Positions 1 through 6,103 of a DNA stretch of 6,496 nucleotides are shown here, piece after piece (positions within the stretch are counted from its first letter, which is position 1; each line of letters begins with the position of its first letter). The stretch lies in assembly GCA_025060275.1 (NCBI GenBank), contig JANXCJ010000117.1, forward strand, positions 1 through 6,496. The letters are read 5' to 3'. The notes beneath the pieces were generated by a model, which was given only the letters and a program-made list of their open reading frames with translations, ran no database searches and was not told the DNA's origin. Source of the DNA: Bacteroidia bacterium (GTDB taxonomy: Bacteria > Bacteroidota > Bacteroidia > SpSt-205). Position numbers and translations under genes: made by a program.

Positions 1-1
1 C

Positions 2-949
2 TTATACTAGCTCCAGAGAGGTAAGCTTGAGGTTATGAAGAGTGTCTGCGATTTGGCTGCGCAGAGCGGGTGAGGCAGGGAGGAGAGGTAAGCGAGTCCA
101 TGGCTGGGTTAGTCCCATTTCTGCTAATAAACCCTTAATCCCTGTGGGATTGCCTTCCGTAAAACAAAGGCGCATGAGAGATAAGAGCTGCATCTCTAAT
201 TTTTGTACGATGTTTAGCTGACCTTGTCTTGCGGCTTCTACGAGCTGTTTCATTGCGCGAGGCAGAGCATTACCTAAAACAGAGATTAATCCTACATATC
301 CCATTAGGATGGCTGGGGCTGCCAGCGCATCATCTCCTGAGATAAGCTGAAAAGAGGGGGGGAGCTCAGCCTTTAGCTCTATACCTTGTAGTAAGTCCAG
401 CGAAGCGTCCTTGAGTCCGATAACTTGGTCAGGAAAATCTTGAACTAAACGGGATATCACTTTGAGTGAGAGGTTTACCCCTGTGCGTGACGGTACATTG
501 TACAATATAAGGGGTACCGAACTTTTTTCTACTAGATAAGCATAATGGGCATACAGACCCTCTGCAGTTGGCTTATTGTAGTAGGGGGTTACGGAGAGAA
601 AGGCTCTCACAGGAAAATTTTCAGCATAAGTTTTCATTTCCCAGGCTACTCTTTCTGTATCGTACCCACCTGCTCCCACCACCACTGGTACCCTTTTTTC
701 AACCTCCTCAAATACCACTTCCAGTAGTCTCAGTTTCTCTTTATGCGATTGGGTTACGGCTTCTCCCGTGGTACCCAAAATAACAAGGTAATCAGCTCCT
801 CCTTCTATGACATGCCTGATCAATTTTTTTAGTGCAGGTTCGTCTAGGCTTCCGTCTTTTTGAAATGGCGTGGCTAAGGCTACGCCTAAACCTGAGCAGT
901 CCATACGTTGGAGGACTAATATAGCAAATAAAAGTTGCACTGAAGCCAT
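2..949 (-). CDS. dapA: 4-hydroxy-tetrahydrodipicolinate synthase (DapA)
   Basis: A cytoplasmic class I aldolase of the DHDPS family that condenses pyruvate with aspartate semialdehyde, the first committed step towards diaminopimelate and lysine. The 315-residue TIM barrel shows the family signatures in order: ATPF near residue 26, GTTGE at 59-63 (Thr60/Thr61), PYYNKP at 122-127 (Tyr124), LYNVPSRTG at 149-157 (Tyr150, Arg155), and GLKDAS with Schiff-base Lys180. Tyr150, Arg155 and Lys180 match E. coli Tyr133, Arg138 and Lys161. The gene is complete and ends in TAA one base from the window edge. The start is uncertain. ATG at 949 has AGGAG six bases upstream but adds about 15 mostly hydrophobic residues. 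ATG at 904 (MDCSGLGVALATPF) gives the usual family N-terminus but has no Shine-Dalgarno. Positions equivalent to E. coli lysine-site His56 and Asn80 appear to be Lys72 and Tyr96, so feedback inhibition may differ (inference). The tyrosine/proline signature favours DHDPS over N-acetylneuraminate lyase. Confidence 0.95.
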   Translation of the reverse strand: MASVQLLFAILVLQRMDCSGLGVALATPFQKDGSLDEPALKKLIRHVIEGGADYLVILGTTGEAVTQSHKEKLRLLEVVFEEVEKRVPVVVGAGGYDTERVAWEMKTYAENFPVRAFLSVTPYYNKPTAEGLYAHYAYLVEKSSVPLILYNVPSRTGVNLSLKVISRLVQDFPDQVIGLKDASLDLLQGIELKAELPPSFQLISGDDALAAPAILMGYVGLISVLGNALPRAMKQLVEAARQGQLNIVQKLEMQLLSLMRLCFTEGNPTGIKGLLAEMGLTQPWTRLPLLPASPALRSQIADTLHNLKLTSLELV

Positions 950-955
950 TATTCA

Positions 956-960
956 CTCCT
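956..960 (-). promoter_or_regulatory. Shine-Dalgarno for the upstream dapA start
   Basis: Read on the minus strand, AGGAG lies six bases before the ATG at 949. It is the clearest ribosome-binding site in the window and is the main reason to choose that start over the ATG at 904, which has no purine-rich motif before it. The plus-strand genes mostly lack such a motif, so the match could also be chance. Confidence 0.55.
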
Positions 961-967
961 ATCGGCT

Positions 968-992
968 ATGCTTCATGCTTCCTTTTCCTTTT
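968..992. repeat. Short tandem repeats in the divergent intergenic region
   Basis: Two back-to-back direct repeats are visible: ATGCTTC twice at 968-981, then CCTTTT twice at 981-992, sharing one C. They occupy the middle of the 58-nt gap between divergent dapA and the SCP2 gene, where promoters for both directions should lie. The plus strand here is pyrimidine-rich. They could be operator half-sites or chance low-complexity sequence; nothing in the window decides this. Confidence 0.4.
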
Positions 993-993
993 G

Positions 994-1001
994 TACCTTT
1001 G
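994..1001 (+). promoter_or_regulatory. Candidate Bacteroidota -7 promoter element
   Basis: TACCTTTG matches the Bacteroidota -7 consensus TAnnTTTG exactly. No good TTTG -33 element is seen at the usual distance upstream. It lies only six bases before the SCP2 ATG at 1008, so a transcript starting from it would be leaderless or nearly so. The match has six fixed positions in a short intergenic region, so it is suggestive only. Confidence 0.3.
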
Positions 1002-1007
1002 GATAAG

Positions 1008-1304
1008 ATGAGCGTAGAAGAAATTCTTAAGGCTATTCAGGAGCGTCTGCCCCGAGTAGAAAATTTGAATGGGAGTGTGAAGTTTGTGTTTGATGGACAG
1101 GATGTAGTGTACGTAGATGGTACGCAGAAGCCCCCCCTTCTCAGTGTAGAGGATAGGCCTGCAGATTGTACGATACGACTGGCAAGAGAGACTTTTAGCG
1201 ACATCATCTCGGGTAAAAGCTCTGCTATGACTGCTTTCATGTTTGGTAAGATTAAGGTTGAGGGTAATATGGGGATAGCTATGGCAATTAGCCGGGCTCT
1301 CTGA
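1008..1304 (+). CDS. Single-domain SCP2 sterol/lipid-binding protein
   Basis: A 98-residue cytoplasmic protein consisting of one SCP2 domain. The fold binds hydrophobic ligands such as fatty acids, acyl-CoA or sterols in a tunnel; the ligand here is unknown. The C-terminal half carries the family hallmarks: ADCTI at 52-56, a TFSDIISGK stretch at 62-70 matching the 'F..l..Gk' motif, then MTAFMFGKIKVEGNMGIAM at 74-92, closely resembling the human SCP2 core. No signal peptide or second domain is present. The start at 1008 (MSVEEILKAI) fits the usual domain beginning. An in-frame ATG at 975 would add 11 residues (MLPFPFVPLDK), and still longer readings run into the antisense of dapA and look unnatural. 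The stop TGA overlaps the next gene's ATG by one base (TGATG), suggesting coupled translation with the thioesterase and a shared lipid or acyl-CoA role. It is probably the first gene of the plus-strand unit. Confidence 0.9.
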   Translation: MSVEEILKAIQERLPRVENLNGSVKFVFDGQDVVYVDGTQKPPLLSVEDRPADCTIRLARETFSDIISGKSSAMTAFMFGKIKVEGNMGIAMAISRAL

Positions 1305-1666
1305 TGCGAAACCCTTTCCGACCAGGAGATCAAAAGCGTTATATTACCTCTGTTACACCGGAGAAAGTAGCGCAATTTCATGGTGAGGTAGTCCATCCTT
1401 ACTATGCCACCTTTGCCTTGGCCCAGGATATAGAGTGGGCTTGCCGTTTATTCGTGCTGGAGATGAAAGAAGAAGGGGAGGAAGGGATAGGAACCTATTT
1501 GTCTATTCACCATGTGGGTAGTGTACCTGTGGGAGCTCAGGTGGAAATTGTAGCTACTCTCCTCTGGGTTTTAGGAGTTACAGTGCATTGTGGGTATGAA
1601 GTGTGGTGGGAAGGACATCGTGTAGCTTATGGAGAGCAGACACAAAAGGTTCTAAAAATGTGTTAA
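1304..1666 (+). CDS. FlK-like hot-dog fold acyl-CoA thioesterase
   Basis: A 120-residue hot-dog protein expected to hydrolyse an acyl-CoA thioester in the cytoplasm; the substrate is unknown. It resembles fluoroacetyl-CoA thioesterase FlK of Streptomyces cattleya. An AT..A...DIEWAC segment (35-47) precedes a GIGTYLSIHHVGSVPVG stretch (61-77), followed by amphipathic beta-strands ending in a YGEQTQKVLKM strand. Aligned from memory, Thr36, Glu44 and His70 fall on FlK catalytic Thr42, Glu50 and His76 with identical spacing. FlK's lid Phe36 appears to be Val30, so fluoroacetate specificity is not implied. There is no signal peptide. The start is fixed by the TGATG junction with the SCP2 gene, and there is no Shine-Dalgarno, so reinitiation after SCP2 is likely. 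Eleven bases separate it from the protease gene. Alternatives within the fold are 4HBT or MaoC-like proteins, but the EWAC helix and the HH..GS.P.G motif favour the FlK branch. Confidence 0.8.
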   Translation: MRNPFRPGDQKRYITSVTPEKVAQFHGEVVHPYYATFALAQDIEWACRLFVLEMKEEGEEGIGTYLSIHHVGSVPVGAQVEIVATLLWVLGVTVHCGYEVWWEGHRVAYGEQTQKVLKMC

Positions 1667-1677
1667 AATTGAAACAC

Positions 1678-3345
1678 ATGAAGCATCTTCGCTGGCTTGG
1701 ATGGATGGGGCTAGGGGTGATGGTGGGCTTTGGGATATTTTTACTGGGCTTTCGTGAGCGAAGCGACTCCCCTAACGAGCCTCATATAGATGATTTGCGC
1801 AAACTTCAGCTTATCCTTGAGTTAGTTGAGAAGTATTATTATCGTCCTATTACGCAAGAGGAGCTGGTGCGTAAAGCTATAGATGGTCTCTTTCGAGGGC
1901 TTGATCCTCACTCCTTCTATATTCCTAAGGAAATCCAGCAGCAGGAAGAGGCAGAGATGTCAGGTGGCTTTGAAGGAATTGGCATAGAATTTCAGATAAT
2001 AGAGGACACCATTCAGGTTCTCTCTCCTATAAAAGGTGGTCCTAGTGAGATGGTAGGTATTCAGGCAGGGGATAAGATTATAGAGGTAGATGGGAGAGTA
2101 GTAGCTGGGCGGGGTATCACGCAGCGAGAAGTAATACAGCTTCTTAGAGGCAAAAAGGGTACACGAGTCCGGGTCAAAATTGCCCGTCCAGATGAGAAGG
2201 AATTGCTGGAATTTGAGATTATACGGGATCGTATTCCTATACATGCCGTGCATTTTGCAGGAAAGGTAGGGGAGGTGGGTTATATTCAGCTTGCACGGTT
2301 TTCCGAGAGTAGCCATGAGGAGCTGCGTCAAGCTCTGCGTCAACTTAAGCAGCTCGGTGTGAAAGGGATCGTGTTAGATTTGCGTTCCAACCCTGGGGGG
2401 TATCTGCACATGGCACAACGAATTGCGGATGAGTTTTTGCCTGAGGGGAAGAAAATTGTCTATACACAAGGGCGCGTCCCAGAAAGCAACAGTAGCTATA
2501 TTGCTACGAGCTACTACGGCACTTATGAAAAGGGTCCCCTTATCATCATGATAGGACCAGGAAGTGCCTCAGCCAGTGAGATAGTGGCAGGTGCGGTACA
2601 GGATTGGGATAGAGGACTTATCGTAGGGCAACGTTCTTTCGGTAAAGGTGTCGTGCAGACCCAGCGCTATCTACCCGACAGCTCCGCAGTACGAATCACG
2701 TTCTCGCGCTACTTTACTCCAAGCGGCCGCTGTATTCAAAAGCCTTTTGAAAATGTCTCATCCGAGGAATATGAGAAAGAACTAAAAGAAAGGTTAGAGC
2801 GCGGTGAATTCGTAGATGAAACCAAAATCCCTATGCCTGACTCATTGAAATACTCTACAGCATCTGGAAGAATAGTATATGGAGGGGGTGGGATTATACC
2901 TGATATTTTCTTTCCCATGGACACTACAGCCCGTAGGATTCATCCTTGTGCGCAGCTTGCTCAGCGCAAAAACCTCTACTTCCTTGCCGCACAGATGTAT
3001 GTCTCCCGTCACTCAGAGATCAAGAATAAATACAACTCTGCCGAGGATTTTGCGGAAAAGTTCAAGGTAGATTCTGAGTTATGGGATATTTTTATGCGAA
3101 AAGTGAAGGAGAAGGAGATAAATTGTGATTTTAGGTCAGATACGGCTCGTCGGGATGCGGAATGGCTACTGAGAGCTTCAGTAGCTAAGCTGTCTTTTGG
3201 AGAAGAGGCTCGCACTCGTGTAGAAATGGAGCGGGACACAGACCTCAAGCGAGCCTTGCGCTTGATACCTGCAGCAGAGGAGCTAGAAATGACAGGCAAA
3301 CTGGATAAAGCCCGTTATAAAGCTGCTATTCTCAAGATAGAATAA
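1678..3345 (+). CDS. C-terminal processing peptidase, S41 family (CtpA/Prc-like)
   Basis: A 555-residue envelope serine protease that cleaves substrates near their C-termini. Order: short N-tail, one hydrophobic segment (about 5-24, signal-anchor or uncleaved signal peptide), helical region containing GLDPHSFYIP (74-83), PDZ domain (about 98-170, FEGIGIEF loop at 98-105), then the catalytic core. DLRSNPGG is at 234-241, GPGSASASEI has nucleophile Ser298, and RSFGKGVVQ has general-base Lys323 with Gln327. The 25-residue Ser-Lys spacing matches family members. After YFTPSGRCIQ there is a charged insert (about 356-390), then GRIVYGGGGIIPDI and a roughly 145-residue helical tail. This layout is typical of Bacteroidota homologues, and the length fits them. 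The start is taken at ATG 1678, directly before the hydrophobic segment. In-frame GTG 1660 and ATG 1603 are possible, but 1603 lies inside the thioesterase gene. No clear Shine-Dalgarno is present. Substrates cannot be inferred from the neighbours. Confidence 0.93.
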   Translation: MKHLRWLGWMGLGVMVGFGIFLLGFRERSDSPNEPHIDDLRKLQLILELVEKYYYRPITQEELVRKAIDGLFRGLDPHSFYIPKEIQQQEEAEMSGGFEGIGIEFQIIEDTIQVLSPIKGGPSEMVGIQAGDKIIEVDGRVVAGRGITQREVIQLLRGKKGTRVRVKIARPDEKELLEFEIIRDRIPIHAVHFAGKVGEVGYIQLARFSESSHEELRQALRQLKQLGVKGIVLDLRSNPGGYLHMAQRIADEFLPEGKKIVYTQGRVPESNSSYIATSYYGTYEKGPLIIMIGPGSASASEIVAGAVQDWDRGLIVGQRSFGKGVVQTQRYLPDSSAVRITFSRYFTPSGRCIQKPFENVSSEEYEKELKERLERGEFVDETKIPMPDSLKYSTASGRIVYGGGGIIPDIFFPMDTTARRIHPCAQLAQRKNLYFLAAQMYVSRHSEIKNKYNSAEDFAEKFKVDSELWDIFMRKVKEKEINCDFRSDTARRDAEWLLRASVAKLSFGEEARTRVEMERDTDLKRALRLIPAAEELEMTGKLDKARYKAAILKIE

Positions 3346-3363
3346 GGATACTCTAACTCTTTC

Positions 3364-5520
3364 ATGAGACAGTCTTGGGAGAGAGAGCTGGATGAGCAGC
3401 AGTGGCGGGCGGTTTCTCATTCAGGTGGGCCTGTGGTCGTTTTAGCTGGCGCAGGGAGTGGCAAGACACGCGTTCTCACTTATCGGATTGCTTACCTTAT
3501 TTCTTGTGGGGTTCCTCCTGAGAGTATTATTGCTCTTACCTTTACAAATAAAGCAGCAGAGACGATGCGTCAGCGACTAGAGGGTCTGGTTGGCACACCT
3601 GCAGCCCATGTGCGAATGGGTACTTTTCATAGCCAGTTTGCCCGATGGCTCAGGCAGGAGCTTAGAGGAGTGCCTGTAAGAGGTGATTTTACGATTTATG
3701 ATGAGGAGGACTCAAGGGTAGTGATTCGGGATATTCTGCACAACATGGGCAGGGACCTAAAGAGCGCTTCAACTTGCCGAAGTCTTATCAGTCGTTGGAA
3801 AAATGAGGCGAAGAGCTGGCGAGAAGTTGATTGTATGAGCCCCACAGAGGAACTGGCAGCAAGAGTATATGTTGAATATGAATCTCGTTTGCGCGCAGCC
3901 AATGCATTAGATTTTGATGATCTTCTCTTAGAGACCCTGAGACTTTTTCAGCGTGATCCAGCTGTATTGGAAAAGTATCGTGAAACCTTTTCTCATATCT
4001 TAGTGGATGAGTATCAAGATACCAATCCGCTGCAGTACCACATCCTCAAGTTATTGGCATCTTCTCACCGAAACCTATTCGTAGTGGGGGATGATGCACA
4101 GAGCATATATAGCTTCCGAGGAGCAGACGTGAGGAACTTCCGTTTCATGGAGCGGGACTTTGCTCCTGTGGAGATTATTCGGCTGGAGCGAAATTACCGC
4201 TCAACGCCGCAAATCTTGAGTATAGCGAATAACCTCCTCTCCCATAGCCACGAGGTCTACCCCAAACGGCTTTTTACTCATAACCCGCCCGGACCTCCTC
4301 CTTGCCTTTATACGGCCTGCTTGACTCCCGAAGAGGAGGCGGCTTTTGTAGCTAAGAAGATCCGGGAAGAGATGGCACGCCATCATCTTCATTACAGAGA
4401 CTTTGCTATTCTTTATCGTACGCACTCGTACTCTCGCTCCTTTGAAGACAAACTAAGAGCCGAGAGAATACCTTACAGGCTGGTAGGGACGATTTCCTTT
4501 TATCAGCGTGAGGAGATAAAGCATTTCTTAGCTTTTCTGCGTTTTATCCAGAATCCTGACGATGAGCAAGCGCTTCTTAGGGTTATATCAGTAGCGGGGT
4601 CAGGAATTGGGGAGACCACTTTAGAGCGCCTTCGCGCTATAGCACAAGCACATCATACCTCACTCTGGGAAGCATTGGGTCGCTTAGCTCAAGAGGGGCA
4701 AAGCCCTATGCACAGGGCCGTGAAAAATTTTTATCACAAAATGCGGTCTTACCGAGAAGCTCTCTTGCCCCTTCCTTTAGATGAGCTGGTAGAGGAGGCG
4801 TTGGAGCAAAGCGGTCTTCTGACATATTATGCGGGAGATGATAGAGAATTAGAACGAAAAGATAATCTACATGAGCTTGTAGCCGCTGCCCGAGAATACC
4901 ATGAGCACAATCCCTCAGGGGCTAGCTTGCATACTTTCTTAGAGCGCGTAACACTCGTCTCTACTACTGGAGATACCCAAAAGGGCTTTACGGATGCTGT
5001 CTGGCTCTCAACTGTGCATGGCGTAAAGGGCATGGAATTTCACACTGTTTTCATCGTCGGGATGATAGAGGGGCTTTTTCCCCATGCTTACGCAAACGAA
5101 GAAGGGGAGGTTGCCTTAGAAGAGGAACGGCGTGTTATGTATGTGGCTCTGACGCGAGCTAGTCGGCAGCTTTACATTACCTATCCTCGTTATGATATGC
5201 GTTATGCCACTGCTCGTCCTACTATCCCTAGTCGGTTCTTGGAAGAGATAGGCATGAGTGAGCCGCCTGTGGCACTGAGCTCTATTAAGAGAATACAGTC
5301 TCCCCTGCGTGTCATGCAGACGTTTTCTCCTTCCGAAATTGCTTCCCCGCAAGAGATTCAAGTGGGGTGTCAGGTGGAGCATACCCATTTTGGAAAGGGC
5401 AAAGTAGTTGCAAGAGAGGAAAACGGGGCATCAGGCATAGTACAAGTGGAGTTTGAATCTGTAGGAATGAAGAAATTAGACTTACGATATGCTCGGCTCA
5501 AATTACTCTCGCCAGCTTGA
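3364..5520 (+). CDS. uvrD: UvrD/PcrA superfamily 1A DNA helicase
   Basis: A 718-residue ATP-dependent 3'-5' DNA helicase for nucleotide excision repair, mismatch repair and clearing of stalled replication or transcription complexes. All SF1A motifs are present: Walker A AGAGSGKT (28-35, Lys34), Ia ALTFTNKAA (57-65), Ib GTFHSQFAR (86-94), II VDEYQD (214-219), III GDDAQSIYSFRGA (242-254), IV RLERNYRS (273-280), V STVHGVKGMEF (549-559) and VI VMYVALTRA (591-599). Residues around 375-545 form the 2B region. The C-terminus (about 664-716, VGCQVEHTHFGKGKVV then KKLDLRYARLKLL) is the Tudor-like domain that in PcrA/UvrD contacts RNA polymerase, so a link to transcription-coupled repair is likely. Length fits the family, with no frameshift or missing motif. 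It follows the protease by 18 nt; AAGGAT near the protease stop lies 14 bases before the ATG, a poor spacing. Its last 32 bases overlap the next gene. Housekeeping neighbours and the Tudor domain argue against a defence-system UvrD-like protein. Confidence 0.97.
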   Translation: MRQSWERELDEQQWRAVSHSGGPVVVLAGAGSGKTRVLTYRIAYLISCGVPPESIIALTFTNKAAETMRQRLEGLVGTPAAHVRMGTFHSQFARWLRQELRGVPVRGDFTIYDEEDSRVVIRDILHNMGRDLKSASTCRSLISRWKNEAKSWREVDCMSPTEELAARVYVEYESRLRAANALDFDDLLLETLRLFQRDPAVLEKYRETFSHILVDEYQDTNPLQYHILKLLASSHRNLFVVGDDAQSIYSFRGADVRNFRFMERDFAPVEIIRLERNYRSTPQILSIANNLLSHSHEVYPKRLFTHNPPGPPPCLYTACLTPEEEAAFVAKKIREEMARHHLHYRDFAILYRTHSYSRSFEDKLRAERIPYRLVGTISFYQREEIKHFLAFLRFIQNPDDEQALLRVISVAGSGIGETTLERLRAIAQAHHTSLWEALGRLAQEGQSPMHRAVKNFYHKMRSYREALLPLPLDELVEEALEQSGLLTYYAGDDRELERKDNLHELVAAAREYHEHNPSGASLHTFLERVTLVSTTGDTQKGFTDAVWLSTVHGVKGMEFHTVFIVGMIEGLFPHAYANEEGEVALEEERRVMYVALTRASRQLYITYPRYDMRYATARPTIPSRFLEEIGMSEPPVALSSIKRIQSPLRVMQTFSPSEIASPQEIQVGCQVEHTHFGKGKVVAREENGASGIVQVEFESVGMKKLDLRYARLKLLSPA

Positions 5521-6103
5521 GATTCCTACGCATCGTGCGCCTGGCGAGTGGGGTGTATGGTTGAAGAGATTCTTAGAGGAAGCGGCGAATGCGCTGCCTG
5601 AAAGTGCTTTGCCTCTCTTTCTTCGGCATGTTTTTAGGTGGCTTTTTCAGTCAGAGGGCACAGAGAGGCTTTCTGAGGAGGAGATGCGCTATCGTAAGGA
5701 GCGTTTTTATTATCTTCTCCCTCCCTCTTTGCAAGTATATTTTCCGTGGGAGCCACCAGTGTCCCTTCCTGAGGTGAGTCATAATCCACCCTCTTATCCT
5801 CAGGCTTACACACCTTTTCGGCAGTATGGCTTTTGGGCAGCGCGGTGGGCGGAATTATTGGGTACTCTTTCGCCTGCTGGGCAGGTGGCGGCAGGCAGTC
5901 GTTTGGTGCGCTTTCTCTTACAGTCCGCTCGCAACCAAGGCCATGTAGTGGAAGAAGAGACCTTACTCCAGCATTTATACCTTCTGAGTGGTGAGAAACT
6001 CAGTCTATCACCGCAAGGAATAGAGGTGGAAACACGAGAACCGCCTTTTCATTTTGAGCGCCGCCACATACGGAGTCGGCGCAGCCTTCCGCGGCGGCGA
6101 TGA
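5489..6103 (+). CDS. Divergent DUF4290-family protein upstream of murA
   Basis: A 204-residue protein of unknown function, assigned to DUF4290 from remembered family features and position. The N-terminus NYSRQLEIPTH (5-15) parallels the family's 'YNTQRKKLVLPEYG' start. A helix-rich segment leads to YYLLPPSLQVYFPWEPP (about 73-90), matching the 'F.LDIDYPYE' region. TPFRQYGFWAARW (about 107-119) recalls 'IRYRHYGRHIQKM'. A long helix ends in YLLSGEKLSL (about 164-173), matching 'LSGGKL.L'. The tail is strongly basic (ERRHIRSRRSLPRRR), suggesting nucleic-acid or RNP contact (inference). No signal peptide or membrane segment is seen. In many Bacteroidota this family sits directly before murA, as here, with a 4-nt ATGA overlap. 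The start at 5489 lies 32 bases inside the helicase gene and is supported by the N-terminal motif, though no Shine-Dalgarno is visible. Similarity is weak at residue level, so the family call rests on pattern, size and synteny together. Confidence 0.72.
   Translation: MLGSNYSRQLEIPTHRAPGEWGVWLKRFLEEAANALPESALPLFLRHVFRWLFQSEGTERLSEEEMRYRKERFYYLLPPSLQVYFPWEPPVSLPEVSHNPPSYPQAYTPFRQYGFWAARWAELLGTLSPAGQVAAGSRLVRFLLQSARNQGHVVEEETLLQHLYLLSGEKLSLSPQGIEVETREPPFHFERRHIRSRRSLPRRR

Noticed and set aside
356..362. Seven-base G or C runs (356-362, 1131-1137, 6451-6457) as phase-variable tracts
   Set aside because: Each sits in an intact housekeeping frame and encodes ordinary residues (for example the conserved Pro-Gly-Gly of MurA). 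The length is modest and there is no sign of frame switching.
870..1007. Long upstream extension of the SCP2 reading frame, starting inside dapA
   Set aside because: It lies antisense to the dapA coding start, its translation does not look like any domain, and the SCP2 domain begins naturally at 1008.
1037..1396. Minus-strand open frame across the SCP2 and thioesterase genes
   Set aside because: It is antisense to two genes with strong family motifs, and its translation shows no recognisable domain.
1603..1677. Upstream start for the S41 protease inside the thioesterase gene
   Set aside because: It would put a polar 25-residue stretch before the hydrophobic signal-anchor and overlap the thioesterase by 64 nt. 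ATG 1678 gives a normal N-terminus.
3346..3363. Possible terminator or promoter between the protease and helicase genes
   Set aside because: The gap is only 18 nt, with no inverted repeat and no T-run suited to a terminator.
3364..5520. UvrD-like component of an anti-phage system such as Gabija
   Set aside because: The protein is a full-length PcrA/UvrD with a Tudor-like C-terminus, and the neighbours are housekeeping genes with no nuclease partner.
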